This document shows positions 9,028-17,503 of a stretch of 64,000 bases of DNA, in pieces. The stretch is from Desulfuromonadales bacterium (GTDB lineage: Bacteria > Desulfobacterota > Desulfuromonadia > Desulfuromonadales > Geopsychrobacteraceae). The first letter of the stretch is position 1. Each line of letters begins with the position of its first letter. Location of the stretch: positions 62,001-126,000 of the forward strand of contig JAHYIY010000002.1 of assembly GCA_019429255.1 (NCBI GenBank), read 5' to 3'. The notes below the pieces were generated by a model. That model searched no databases. It had not been told where the DNA came from and worked only from the letters and a program-made list of their open reading frames with translations. A program made the position numbers and the translations under genes.

Positions 9028-9058
9028 AGAAAAGGGCAGCCACAGGCTGCCCTTTTCT
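9028..9058 (+). terminator. strong terminator after cpoB
   Basis: A perfect 14-bp stem AGAAAAGGGCAGCC / GGCTGCCCTTTTCT with a 3-nt loop closes the tol-pal-cpoB operon. The A-rich and T-rich arms make it possibly bidirectional. It lies inside the over-extended track ORF starting at 9021, which argues that the next gene really starts at 9084. Confidence 0.85.
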
Positions 9059-9083
9059 GTCCCTTAACGCTGAGATTGGCTGC

Positions 9084-10775
9084 ATGTCCCAACTCTCCCA
9101 CACTGAGATCACCGCTCTGTTTCTGGCTCTTGGAGTGCTGCTTGCCTCTGCCCGATTATTGGGGGAATTGGCGCGCGCCAGTGGCCTGCCTGCCGTGCTC
9201 GGCGAAATAACGGCCGGTATATTGTGGGGGCCAACGGTATTCGGGACCTTGTTTCCGCACTGGAGTGCTTTTCTTTTTCCCCTGTCCGGCGGCGGTGCCC
9301 TGGCTTTTGACGGGCTGATTACCCTGGCGATTACCTTGTTTCTTCTGGTGGCAGGGATGGAGATTGACCTGTCAACGGTGTGGCGTCAGGGCAAGGTTGC
9401 GCTTTATGTCGCTTTGCTGGGGATGTTTTTCCCTTTCGCATTTGGTTTTATGGCAGGCTGGTGGGCACCGGGATTGCTCGGCTTCCAGCAGGGGGCTCAC
9501 CCTCTCGCTTTCGCCATGTTTATGGCAACAGTCCTCTCCATTTCAGCTTTGCCGATCATTGCCAAGATTCTCATGGATCTCAACATTTACCGCAGTGATC
9601 TGGGGGTTACGATCATTGCGGCCGCGGTTTTCAACGATCTGCTCGGTTGGCTGGTTTTTGCCGTGGTGCTGGGCATGCTCGGTGTCGGGCAGGTGATGCC
9701 CCTGGGTTATACTATCGGCATGACCCTGGTCTTTGTGCTGGTCATGATCATGGTGATGCCGCTACTGCTCAATCATCTTCTCCCCTGGGTTCAGGCCCAC
9801 AGCAGTTGGCCGGGCGGCATCCTCGGTTTTGCCCTTTCCTTCTGCTTGCTGGCTGCCGCTTTTACCGAATGGATCGGTATTCACGCCATTTTCGGGTCGT
9901 TTCTTGCGGGTGTCGCCCTGGGTGATTCAAAACATCTGAACGAACGTACCCGCACCACCATCGAACAGTTTGTCTCATTCATTTTTGCCCCGCTGTTTTT
10001 TGCCAGCATCGGATTAAGGGTCAACTTTGTCGACAACTTTAATCTGTGGTTGACGCTGGTGATCCTGTTGCTGGCCATGTCCGGCAAAATACTCGGAAGC
10101 ACCCTGGGGGCGCGTCTGGGCGGACTGCCAATGCGCGAATCCCTGGGCGTCAGTTTTGGCATGAGTGCGCAAGGCACCATGGGGATTATTCTGGGTGTGC
10201 TGGCCTTGCAATTGGAGTTGATTTCCCAGGAGGTGTTTGTCAGTCTGGTGGTGATGGCTCTGGTCACCTCGTTACTCAGCGGGCCACTGATGCAGCAGGT
10301 ACTGCGACTGAAAAAAGCCAGACGTTTTGTGAATTTTTTTCCACCGCAAGGCTTTATCCTCCGGCTCGATTCAAGCGACCGCTGGGCGGCCATTCATGAA
10401 CTCGCCAAACTGGCCGGTCCCTTGACAGATAAAAAGTCCGAAGAAATTACCCGGGCGGTGTATGCCCGGGAAAAAATGATGTCGACCGGTATTGGCCAGG
10501 GGGTCGCTGTTCCGCATGCCCGCCTGGCGGGGCTGAGCGAGCCGCTGGTTCTGGTTGGATTGTCACGCGCCGGCATCGATTTTGATGCGCCGGATGCGGT
10601 TCCCGCCAAGGTGATATTTCTGATTCTCGCCCCCCATGATGATGACGGCGTGCAGCTGGAAATCCTTGCTGATATCGCGGCAACCTTCAAGGTTGGCGAA
10701 ATCCGCGAAAAAGTTAGCGATGTCAACAATTATGTCGAGTTTCTCGCTCTGGTGCGTAGTGCGCGCGGGCAATGA
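9084..10775 (+). CDS. KefB/CPA2-type cation:proton antiporter fused to a PTS EIIA domain
   Basis: 563 residues. Residues 1 to about 405 form a CPA2 (Na+/H+ or K+/H+ exchanger) membrane domain of about 12 segments, with conserved stretches LGEITAGILWGPT, ATVLSISALPIIAKIL, VFNDLLGWLVFAVVLG and FGSFLAGVALGDSKH. The C-terminal about 140 residues are a PTS EIIA type-2 domain: TGIGQGVAVPHARL keeps the phospho-acceptor histidine, followed by VLVGLSRAGIDFDAPDAVPAKVIFLILAP. It probably exchanges monovalent cations for protons under control of PTS phosphorylation (inference). Start at 9084, after the terminator. Confidence 0.85.
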   Translation: MSQLSHTEITALFLALGVLLASARLLGELARASGLPAVLGEITAGILWGPTVFGTLFPHWSAFLFPLSGGGALAFDGLITLAITLFLLVAGMEIDLSTVWRQGKVALYVALLGMFFPFAFGFMAGWWAPGLLGFQQGAHPLAFAMFMATVLSISALPIIAKILMDLNIYRSDLGVTIIAAAVFNDLLGWLVFAVVLGMLGVGQVMPLGYTIGMTLVFVLVMIMVMPLLLNHLLPWVQAHSSWPGGILGFALSFCLLAAAFTEWIGIHAIFGSFLAGVALGDSKHLNERTRTTIEQFVSFIFAPLFFASIGLRVNFVDNFNLWLTLVILLLAMSGKILGSTLGARLGGLPMRESLGVSFGMSAQGTMGIILGVLALQLELISQEVFVSLVVMALVTSLLSGPLMQQVLRLKKARRFVNFFPPQGFILRLDSSDRWAAIHELAKLAGPLTDKKSEEITRAVYAREKMMSTGIGQGVAVPHARLAGLSEPLVLVGLSRAGIDFDAPDAVPAKVIFLILAPHDDDGVQLEILADIAATFKVGEIREKVSDVNNYVEFLALVRSARGQ

Positions 10776-10787
10776 ACGGATTCGTTG

Positions 10788-11546
10788 ATGACCAACGTCA
10801 CTCCCATTGAACTGATCGTCACCTGTGTCGGCAGCGGCGATGCCTTCCATTCCGGTGGTCGCTTGCACAGCTGCTATCATCTTACTTGGGGCGAAGCACA
10901 GTTTCTCCTCGACTGCGGCGCATCCAGCCCGGCCGGTTTTATGCGCTGCGGCATCCACGCCGACCAACTTGATGTGGTGATCGTCAGTCATCTTCACGGC
11001 GATCACTTTGGCGGCATCCCTTATCTGCTGCTGGCCGGTAAATATCTGCACCGCCGTACCCGTCCGCTGCTTTGCATTGGTCCGGAAGGTCTGCAGCAGC
11101 GGGTTGAACAGGTATTCAATGCCCTTTATCCGGGAGTCCTCGCAGATGGTCTCGGTTTTGCGGTCACTTACCGGGTTCTGGATTCTGCTGCGGCAGTTGC
11201 TGTTCAGGGTGCCCGCATCAGCTGCGTGCCGGTTGTCCACGGCGGTGGCGCGCAGGCGTTTGGGATCCGGGTTGAGATCGGCGGACGCAGCGTCAGTTAC
11301 AGCGGTGATACTGAATGGACCGAGCAGTTGCCGTTGCTGGCACAGGGCAGCGATCTGTTTGTCTGCGAATGTTTCAGTTATGACCAGCCGACTCCAGGTC
11401 ACCTCGATTATGTCACCCTGCTGCGTGAGAAAGAGCGTTTTTCCACCCAAAGGCTGGTGCTGAGCCATCTCGGACCGCAGTTGCTGGAGCGCGCCGATCA
11501 GCTGGAGCTGGAGTTGCTGTACGATGGTGCGCGGCTCTGGTTATGA
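10788..11546 (+). CDS. MBL-fold (RNase Z-like) metallohydrolase
   Basis: 252 residues of the metallo-beta-lactamase fold. The metal site SHLHGDHFGG follows LLDCGASSPAGFM; further ligands lie in VPVVHGG, YSGDTEWTE and the final LSHLGPQLL. It resembles the RNase Z/AtsA group but lacks the long exosite arm of true tRNase Z, so the substrate is unknown. ATG at 10788 follows the antiporter by 12 bp, and the 3' end overlaps the track ORF of the next gene only through that ORF's unlikely extended start. Confidence 0.8.
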   Translation: MTNVTPIELIVTCVGSGDAFHSGGRLHSCYHLTWGEAQFLLDCGASSPAGFMRCGIHADQLDVVIVSHLHGDHFGGIPYLLLAGKYLHRRTRPLLCIGPEGLQQRVEQVFNALYPGVLADGLGFAVTYRVLDSAAAVAVQGARISCVPVVHGGGAQAFGIRVEIGGRSVSYSGDTEWTEQLPLLAQGSDLFVCECFSYDQPTPGHLDYVTLLREKERFSTQRLVLSHLGPQLLERADQLELELLYDGARLWL

Positions 11547-11571
11547 GCGCGGTCAAGGAGGAACGGATAAG

Positions 11572-12093
11572 GTGAGCACTAAGCGGGATCGGACCTGGCT
11601 GACGCGCTATCGCAAGGAACGGCAGAAAAATGTTCTGGCGCAGCCCGGACCTCACGAATTTGTCCTGCTTCTTGACCAGCTCAAGGCCGGCTTCAATGTC
11701 CCCAAGATCTTCCGTAGTGCCGAGGCCTTCGGTGCTGCTGCCGTCCACCTGATCAATATCGGTCCCTTTGATCCGTCTCCAGCAAAAGGCTCCTTCCGCA
11801 AGGTGCCGGCTGTGTTTCATGAGGATTTTACTGCCTGTTACCAGCTGCTCAGCAATCAGGGTTACCGTTTTTTTCAACTCCGGGCAGACGCCGAAACCCC
11901 CTTGTACGAGGTTGATTTTCCTGCCAGAAGCGCTTTTATTTTCGGCCATGAGGAGTTCGGTTTCAGCTTCGGTCAGGACTCTTATGCAGACATTGAACCT
12001 CTGGCGATTCCCCAGTTCGGCTCGATCCATTGTTTGAATGTCAGTAACGCTGCGACCATTGCCATGTATGAATATGTCAGGCAGTTCAACTAG
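11572..12093 (+). CDS. SPOUT (TrmH/SpoU) family RNA methyltransferase
   Basis: 173 residues. The catalytic SPOUT core is recognisable: LLDQLKAGFNVPKIFRSAEAFGAAAVHLI near the start (motif 1), AFIFGHEEFGFS (motif 2) and GSIHCLNVSNAATIAMYEYVRQ (motif 3, with the knot and dimer residues). It 2'-O-methylates an RNA nucleotide; whether tRNA or rRNA cannot be told. I use GTG at 11572, behind AAGGAGG, instead of the track start at 11524. Confidence 0.85.
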   Translation: MSTKRDRTWLTRYRKERQKNVLAQPGPHEFVLLLDQLKAGFNVPKIFRSAEAFGAAAVHLINIGPFDPSPAKGSFRKVPAVFHEDFTACYQLLSNQGYRFFQLRADAETPLYEVDFPARSAFIFGHEEFGFSFGQDSYADIEPLAIPQFGSIHCLNVSNAATIAMYEYVRQFN

Positions 12094-12260
12094 TTTCTGT
12101 ACGGGAACACCCCTTTTCCGCAAACTTCGCGTCAATCTTCGACGTTGCTTGTGCGGCGCAAAGCACTCCGCCTCCGTACAAATCCTTGATTTCCTTGACC
12201 TTGCGAAAAACTGCTCGTTTCCGGATCAGAAACTTACCAATTAGCCCCCTGCGCTTCCCA
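12094..12260. other. intergenic region between convergent genes
   Basis: 167 bp between the converging SPOUT and PEBP genes. GTACGG (about 12099) and CCGTAC (about 12173) form a distant 6-bp inverted repeat. I see no canonical terminator with a T-run and no convincing coding sequence. Confidence 0.35.
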
Positions 12261-12740
12261 TTACCCTCGTTTATAGGTTCCGATCAGTCGGTTCATGCCG
12301 ATAATATGTGGCTCAAGTTCTTCCAGCAATTGCCACATATTCAACCCTTCGGGCAACTCTGTCGTTTTATCCAGCGCAAGGATCCAGAAATAATACTGAT
12401 GGGTACCGTGGCCTTCCGGTGGCATGGGACCGCCATAACCTGCGTTGCCGAAATTGTTCTGCCCCTGAGTGTATGTCGATGCCCCTTCTTCCAGGCTGTG
12501 CACGTTGGCCGGGATGTTATACAACACCCAGTGAACAAAGCCATAGGTGCCATTGGGGGAGACCAGCGGTGCATCCGGGTCATGGCAGATGACAGCGAAG
12601 CCCTTGGTGCCGGCAGGCACATCAGTCCAGGCCAAAGGGGGTGAAACATCTACTCCTTCACCGGTGTACTTGGTTGGAATGTCACCAGAGTTCTTAAATG
12701 CACTACTTGTTAATTGCATAGCTGAGGGTGCGAATCCCAT
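12261..12740 (-). CDS. YbhB/YbcL family PEBP-like protein
   Basis: 159 residues of the phosphatidylethanolamine-binding protein (Raf-kinase-inhibitor-like) fold. Family motifs: MQLTSSAFKNSGDIPTKYTGEG, VSPPLAWTDVP, FAVICHDPDAP (the DPDxP ligand site), FVHWVLYNIPA and a C-terminal HQYYFWILALDK. Cytoplasmic, as there is no signal peptide. Bacterial members have no settled function. Transcribed apart from its neighbours. Confidence 0.88.
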   Translation of the reverse strand: MGFAPSAMQLTSSAFKNSGDIPTKYTGEGVDVSPPLAWTDVPAGTKGFAVICHDPDAPLVSPNGTYGFVHWVLYNIPANVHSLEEGASTYTQGQNNFGNAGYGGPMPPEGHGTHQYYFWILALDKTTELPEGLNMWQLLEELEPHIIGMNRLIGTYKRG

Positions 12741-12929
12741 GGTCCAGGCCTCCTTTACGATCGGTTGTTAACAGATACGTGTAACGATCAGGTATGGTGC
12801 CAAAGAGGCATACACATACCACCAAGACGGCTTTTGTTGCACCAGGCTGTTCCTTGTGCGAACCTGCGTCGAAAATTTAAACTACAGGTGATAAGGCGAC
12901 GGCAACCATCACCCTTATGCCGGGATGGT

Positions 12930-13445
12930 TCAGACGTCAGTGTCGCGACCGAAATTGCGGAACTCCTCAAGATTGCTGAATTCTCCCCACGCGAGGTACT
13001 CATTGGGTGCGTTGATGAAGTCATACAGGTTTTCAATGATGTTGTAATGCTTTTGCTCCTCTTCAATGACGCGCTGGAGCAGTTTTTTCACCTCGAGGTT
13101 GGTTTCATGGGTCAAGGCTTCTTCATAGACCCGTGCCGCTTGGGCCTCCATTTTCATGGCATGTTGATAGGCCTCGAGATTGTGCTGAAGATCGCTCACT
13201 GTGGGTTTGGCGTGCAGTAGTTTTTCAAAGATATTTCTGGCGTTGTTCAACGCCTCGCTGTCCCTCATGGCAGCGATATCAGCGCGTTCCTTCATGGATT
13301 TGAAAATCTCAAAGTGTTTTTTTTCGTCAGCAGCCAGATCCAGGAAAATATTCCTGATGCCTTCTATGTCGGTCTGCTGCGCCAGCTTCTGGTAATAGGC
13401 TTCGGCATCTGTTTCCATCTTTATTGCAAAATCAAAAACATCCAT
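12930..13445 (-). CDS. ferritin-like di-iron protein (rubrerythrin domain without rubredoxin)
   Basis: 171 residues of mostly helical sequence with the two E-x(n)-ExxH repeats of ferritin-like proteins: KMETDAEAYYQKLA...ADEKKHFEIFKSM and KMEAQAARVYEEALT...EEEQKHYNIIENLYDFI. These give the paired Glu/His ligands of a di-iron centre, as in rubrerythrin; the C-terminal rubredoxin Cys4 domain is absent. A peroxide- or oxygen-protective role is likely by family (inference), fitting an anaerobe. Confidence 0.85.
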   Translation of the reverse strand: MDVFDFAIKMETDAEAYYQKLAQQTDIEGIRNIFLDLAADEKKHFEIFKSMKERADIAAMRDSEALNNARNIFEKLLHAKPTVSDLQHNLEAYQHAMKMEAQAARVYEEALTHETNLEVKKLLQRVIEEEQKHYNIIENLYDFINAPNEYLAWGEFSNLEEFRNFGRDTDV

Positions 13446-13655
13446 GGTTTCCCCTTTCTTGTTGTAGATTCTGTATTGAGGCTTTAACGTCCGACAATAA
13501 TAGCAGGGTTGCTGTCAATATTGGTTGGAAAATTTCTTGATTGAGTTGCAGCAGTAAAATTCAACATGGGCAAACAAACAGGATAATTGTGAGCCCGGCA
13601 CCTTTCTGCTAGACTCCCGAAGTTCGGATAGCGCTTTGCTGTAGCGGGGGTTCAA
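13446..13655. other. divergent intergenic region, ferritin-like gene / SLC12-like transporter
   Basis: 210 bp holding both promoters. A loose plus-strand candidate is TTGTGA with TAGACT near 13587-13614. On the minus strand TTGACA is followed by TATTAT with only 10 bp between, so it is not a standard pair. Nothing else is recognised. Confidence 0.3.
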
Positions 13656-15920
13656 TTGTCACTATTTCGTTTTCTTGTTTTAACCACAGGAAAAAACGGC
13701 CACAAGCTCGGAACCTTTCTCGGCGTTTATACCCCGACGATACTGACCATCCTCGGCGTTATCATGTATTTGCGCTTCGGTTGGGTGGTCGGCAACCTCG
13801 GGCTGCTGAAAACCCTGCTGGTCGTTCTCCTCGCTAACCTCATCACTTTGGTAACCGCCATCTCTCTTTCCGCTGTAGCCACCAATACCCGCGTCGGTGT
13901 TGGTGGTGCCTACTACATAATTTCGCGCAGTCTGGGCCTGGAAATCGGTGCCGCCATCGGTCTGCCCCTGTTTTTATGTCAGGCTCTCTCCATCACACTC
14001 TATGCCTACGGTTTTGCCGAATCCCTGCGCATTCTGTGGCCGGGGATTCCGGTTCCTTTGGTCGCTTTTATCGTTATTCTGCTGGTTGGCGTTTTGACTT
14101 CGCGTGGACCCGAGTTCTCCCTCAGGGCACAAGTACCGGTGATGGCATTGATCGCCCTGTCGCTGGTCGCCTTGATCTTCGGGGTGGCTTTGGGCAAAGG
14201 TAGTGACGTTGCGGTTGCCACCGCCCTGGAGCCTGTTGAACTGGCCGGTTTCTGGATGATCTTTGCAATCTTTTTCCCGGCGGTTACCGGCATTATGGCT
14301 GGCCTTGGTTTGTCCGGTGATCTGCGCGATCCGAAAAAATCCATTCCCTTAGGTACCCTGGCAGCGGTACTGACCGGCTTTGTGATCTATCTGACGGTGC
14401 CGCTGGTGCTCTATTTTGGCGCCGATGCCGAGGCCCTGCGCAGTGATGCGCTGATCTGGACGAAACTGGCCGTGCTCGGGCCCTGGTTGATTCTGCCGGG
14501 GCTGTGGGGGGCCATCTTTTCATCGGCGGTCGGTTCGGCATTGGCGGGTCCGCGAACCTTGCAGGCCCTGGCCATTGACCGTCTGGCGCCACGCTGGTTG
14601 GCGGCCGGAAAAAACGGCAGCGGTCCGCACAATGCCCTTACAGTCACCATTGCCATTGCTCTGGCGGCCGTACTGCTCGGCAATCTCAATGCCGTTGCTA
14701 TCGTCGTGACCATGTTTTTCCTCACCGTCTATGGCACCATCAATCTGGTAGCGGCCCTTGAAGGGTTGTCCGGCAATCCCTCCTGGCGTCCGACAATTCG
14801 CCTGCACTGGTCCCTGCCCTTGCTCGGCGCCCTGGGGTGTTTTGCCGCCATGATGCTGATTCAACCCCTGGCGGGGGTCATTGCCCTGGTGGTGGAATTG
14901 GGCCTGTGGTTTTTTCTGGCGCGGCGCGAGCGCAAGGCGGATTGGGGTGATGTCCGCCGTGATATTTACGAAGCACTGATCCGTTGGGCACTGATCCGCC
15001 TGACCCGTCACCCGATGACGGCACGCAACTGGCGCCCGCATCTGCTGGTGTTTGTCGGACGCATTGAACGCCGTCTCGATCTGGTGCGCTATGGGAGCTG
15101 GTTTGGTCAGGATCGTGGTGTTCTGACAGTTTGCGAGCTGGTTCCCGGCAGTCTCCTCGATCTTGATCTGGATCCCCAGCAGCGCCAACAGGAAATGGAA
15201 GATATCTTGCGGAGCGAAGGTCTTATTGCCTTTGCCCAGGTCGGGGTGGTGGAAAATGTCGAGAACGGCATCGTTGCCCTGGCGCAGGCCAACGGTATTG
15301 CCGGTATTGAAAGCAACACAGTTCTGCTTGGCTGGCCCGATGAATCTCAGCGCCTGATTGTTTTTCTGCGCAACATTCGTAAATTCCAGCGGCTTCATCA
15401 GTCGTTTATTCTCGCTCGCATCAAATGCTTGCCAAAGGGCAGAGAGGGCCATCGTCTGTCGGTCCACGTCTGGTGGGGCGGCCTGCAGCAGAATGGCGAT
15501 CTGATGCTCCTGCTCGCCTACCTGTTGACCCGTAACCCGGAATGGCGCGGTTCGCGCATCCGGATTCTAAGTCTGGCTTCCAATCCGTTGGCCAAAGCAC
15601 AGACGGAACGGTTATTACGGCAACTGATACCGGAAATTCGCATTGAGGCGGATATTGATGTGAAGATCAAAGAAGCCGGGGTCAGTGTGCGCGAGGCAAT
15701 TCACGCTGAAAGTGCCGGCGCCGATGTGGTGATCCTGGGGCTGGCCACCCCGGCCGCCGGTGAAGAGGAACGCTATGCCCAGCGCCTGACCGAACTCGCT
15801 GATGGACTGCCGACCTGTTTTTTTGTCAACAATGGCAGCCTGTTTATCGGCGAACTGGTTACCGCCGCCGATGAACAGCCATTGTCACCACTGGGACAGA
15901 TTGAAGAAGCGAGAAGCTGA
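13656..15920 (+). CDS. SLC12-like (Na-K-Cl cotransporter type) APC-superfamily permease
   Basis: 754 residues. The first about 430 form about 12 membrane segments of the APC fold, opening with KLGTFLGVYTPTILTILGVIMYLRFGWVVGNLG, the hallmark of the SLC12 cation-chloride cotransporter branch, then VGGAYYIISRSLGLEIG and FFPAVTGIMAGLGLSGDL. The C-terminal about 300 residues are a soluble cytoplasmic domain as in SLC12 proteins. Substrate (amino acid or cation/chloride) is not clear. The TTG start at 13656 is preceded by GGGGG; a start a few codons later is possible. Confidence 0.8.
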   Translation: MSLFRFLVLTTGKNGHKLGTFLGVYTPTILTILGVIMYLRFGWVVGNLGLLKTLLVVLLANLITLVTAISLSAVATNTRVGVGGAYYIISRSLGLEIGAAIGLPLFLCQALSITLYAYGFAESLRILWPGIPVPLVAFIVILLVGVLTSRGPEFSLRAQVPVMALIALSLVALIFGVALGKGSDVAVATALEPVELAGFWMIFAIFFPAVTGIMAGLGLSGDLRDPKKSIPLGTLAAVLTGFVIYLTVPLVLYFGADAEALRSDALIWTKLAVLGPWLILPGLWGAIFSSAVGSALAGPRTLQALAIDRLAPRWLAAGKNGSGPHNALTVTIAIALAAVLLGNLNAVAIVVTMFFLTVYGTINLVAALEGLSGNPSWRPTIRLHWSLPLLGALGCFAAMMLIQPLAGVIALVVELGLWFFLARRERKADWGDVRRDIYEALIRWALIRLTRHPMTARNWRPHLLVFVGRIERRLDLVRYGSWFGQDRGVLTVCELVPGSLLDLDLDPQQRQQEMEDILRSEGLIAFAQVGVVENVENGIVALAQANGIAGIESNTVLLGWPDESQRLIVFLRNIRKFQRLHQSFILARIKCLPKGREGHRLSVHVWWGGLQQNGDLMLLLAYLLTRNPEWRGSRIRILSLASNPLAKAQTERLLRQLIPEIRIEADIDVKIKEAGVSVREAIHAESAGADVVILGLATPAAGEEERYAQRLTELADGLPTCFFVNNGSLFIGELVTAADEQPLSPLGQIEEARS

Positions 15921-15922
15921 TA

Positions 15923-16340
15923 GATATATTCATCAAGATAATTGGCAGTGGGTCATGTGTCCGGACATCATGGCAGAAGTATCGGGGTTGTATCGGCCTG
16001 TTGCTGCTGCGATCCTCTGTGGTTACCGGCGGTTGCGGGTCAAAGGCGAGGATTATCCAGCCCTTGTGCCGGATGCGGCGGGGGTTGTGCCAGGAGTCTC
16101 TACCGAGATATTCCGGAGACAGCCTGGACCCTGCTGGACCGCTTTGAAGGCGAAATGTACGCGCGTGGTCAGGTGCAGGTTGAGCTCATCGATGGCTCCT
16201 CGATTGCTGTGGAAACCTATATTGTCAACAGCCGCTTTATTGATTGTCTGGAAGAGGTCGAGTGGGATTTTACCGATTTTCTTGGCAACGGCAAAGACAG
16301 GTTCCGCATGTCGTACAAGGGGTACCTGGAACTGATGTGA
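15923..16340 (+). pseudogene. frameshifted gamma-glutamylcyclotransferase-like (GGCT/AIG2) gene
   Basis: One GGCT-like protein is spread over three frames. Frame A carries DIFIKIIGS, a decayed version of the family's (F/I)xYGSLM start. After GGCAGTGG the reading continues in another frame as VMCPDIMAEVSGLYRPV...YPALVPDAAGVVPGV. Around 16098 it jumps again to LYRDIPETAWTLLDRFEGEMY...DRFRMSYKGYLELM, ending at 16340. The C-terminal FEGEMY and WDFTDFL blocks fit the family. Two indels and no good start codon argue for a pseudogene, though sequencing error is possible. The two track ORFs here (15802, 15942) are each half real. Confidence 0.75.
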
Positions 16341-16372
16341 CATCAGCGCAGCGCCCGTCCGCCTTAAGTTCC

Positions 16373-17503
16373 TCAGCCCGTTAGCCGCCACAGGGATGTC
16401 ACTTCCGCCGAACGCGCCAGGTGGAGAGGGTCGCTGGGGTCGAAGGCTTTGCGATGGGCCGGGCGCGCATCGATCCGGTCCACGACCTTCAGCCCCCCTT
16501 CTTCGAAGGCCGCGAGGAGTTCGGCTCGCGATCTCAGACCCAGATGTTCGGCAAGATCGGACAGAATGAGCCAGCCCTCGCCGCCCGGTTCCAGATGAGC
16601 ACCAAGTCCCTGGAGAAAGCCGCGCAGCATGCGACTGTCGGGATCGTATACCGCCTGGTCCAGGGAGGAACTCGGCCGGGCCGGAATCCAGGGTGGATTG
16701 CAGACTACGAGAGGCGCCCGCCCGGTGGGGAAGAGATCTGCCTGGAAGACGTCTACTCGTTCGGCGAGTCCCAGCCGCGCGATGTTGTCGCGGGCGCAGG
16801 CCAGCGCCCTGGGGTCCAGATCGGTCGCCAACACTCTCTTTAGCCCGCGGCGGGCGAGGACCGCCGCCAGAACACCGGTTCCCGTGCCGATATCGAAGGC
16901 CCGTTCCAGGGATGGCAGCGGCGCCTGGGCTAGAAGATCAACATACTCGCCGCGAACTGGAGAAAAAACTCCATAGTGTGGGTGAATTCGATCGCCAAGG
17001 GCGGGGATCTCCACCCCTTTTTTGCGCCATTCGTGGGCACCGATCGCCCCGAGTAAATCACGCAGGGAGGCAATGTATGGGCCGTCGGCCGGACCGAAGG
17101 CCTCCAGGCAGGGCTGTTGAACGTCGGGAGCCCGGCTCAGCGGAATGCTGTGATCCGCTTCGAATGGCAGCACAAGCATCCCCAGGGTCCGGGCACGCTG
17201 CGCCTGTGCCATGCGGTATAGATGGAACGCCTGGGCCGGAGCCATCTCCGCGGAGCTTGTTTGTTTCTTCGGTTTGCTCTTCACTCGCCGGGCCAACGCC
17301 GACAGCATCTGGCGGGCATTCTGGAAATCCCCGCGCCACAGGATTGTCGTCCCCTCGCAGGCGAGGCGGTAAGCGACATCGGCCTTCATGTCGTCCCTGC
17401 CGATCAGGATCCGCCTGGGAGGAGAGAAGCCGCTCTGCGAGCGCCAACGGGCGACGCGGCCCCCGCCGTTTTCGGTCCAGTGGATGGCGGGATCAGAACT
17501 CAT
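16373..17503 (-). CDS. class I SAM-dependent methyltransferase with NPPW motif
   Basis: 376 residues. The N-terminal about 150 (including a Lys/Arg-rich patch KSKPKKQ) are not recognised. The C-terminal half is a Rossmann methyltransferase: RAFDIGTGTGVLAAVLAR (motif I), VLATDLDPRALACARDNI, then PLVVCNPPWIPA, the NPPW signature of N6-adenine or glutamine N5 methylases (RsmC/PrmC group). Substrate unknown. It overlaps the upstream YkgJ gene by 11 nt. It is visibly more GC-rich than its neighbours. Confidence 0.78.
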   Translation of the reverse strand: MSSDPAIHWTENGGGRVARWRSQSGFSPPRRILIGRDDMKADVAYRLACEGTTILWRGDFQNARQMLSALARRVKSKPKKQTSSAEMAPAQAFHLYRMAQAQRARTLGMLVLPFEADHSIPLSRAPDVQQPCLEAFGPADGPYIASLRDLLGAIGAHEWRKKGVEIPALGDRIHPHYGVFSPVRGEYVDLLAQAPLPSLERAFDIGTGTGVLAAVLARRGLKRVLATDLDPRALACARDNIARLGLAERVDVFQADLFPTGRAPLVVCNPPWIPARPSSSLDQAVYDPDSRMLRGFLQGLGAHLEPGGEGWLILSDLAEHLGLRSRAELLAAFEEGGLKVVDRIDARPAHRKAFDPSDPLHLARSAEVTSLWRLTG

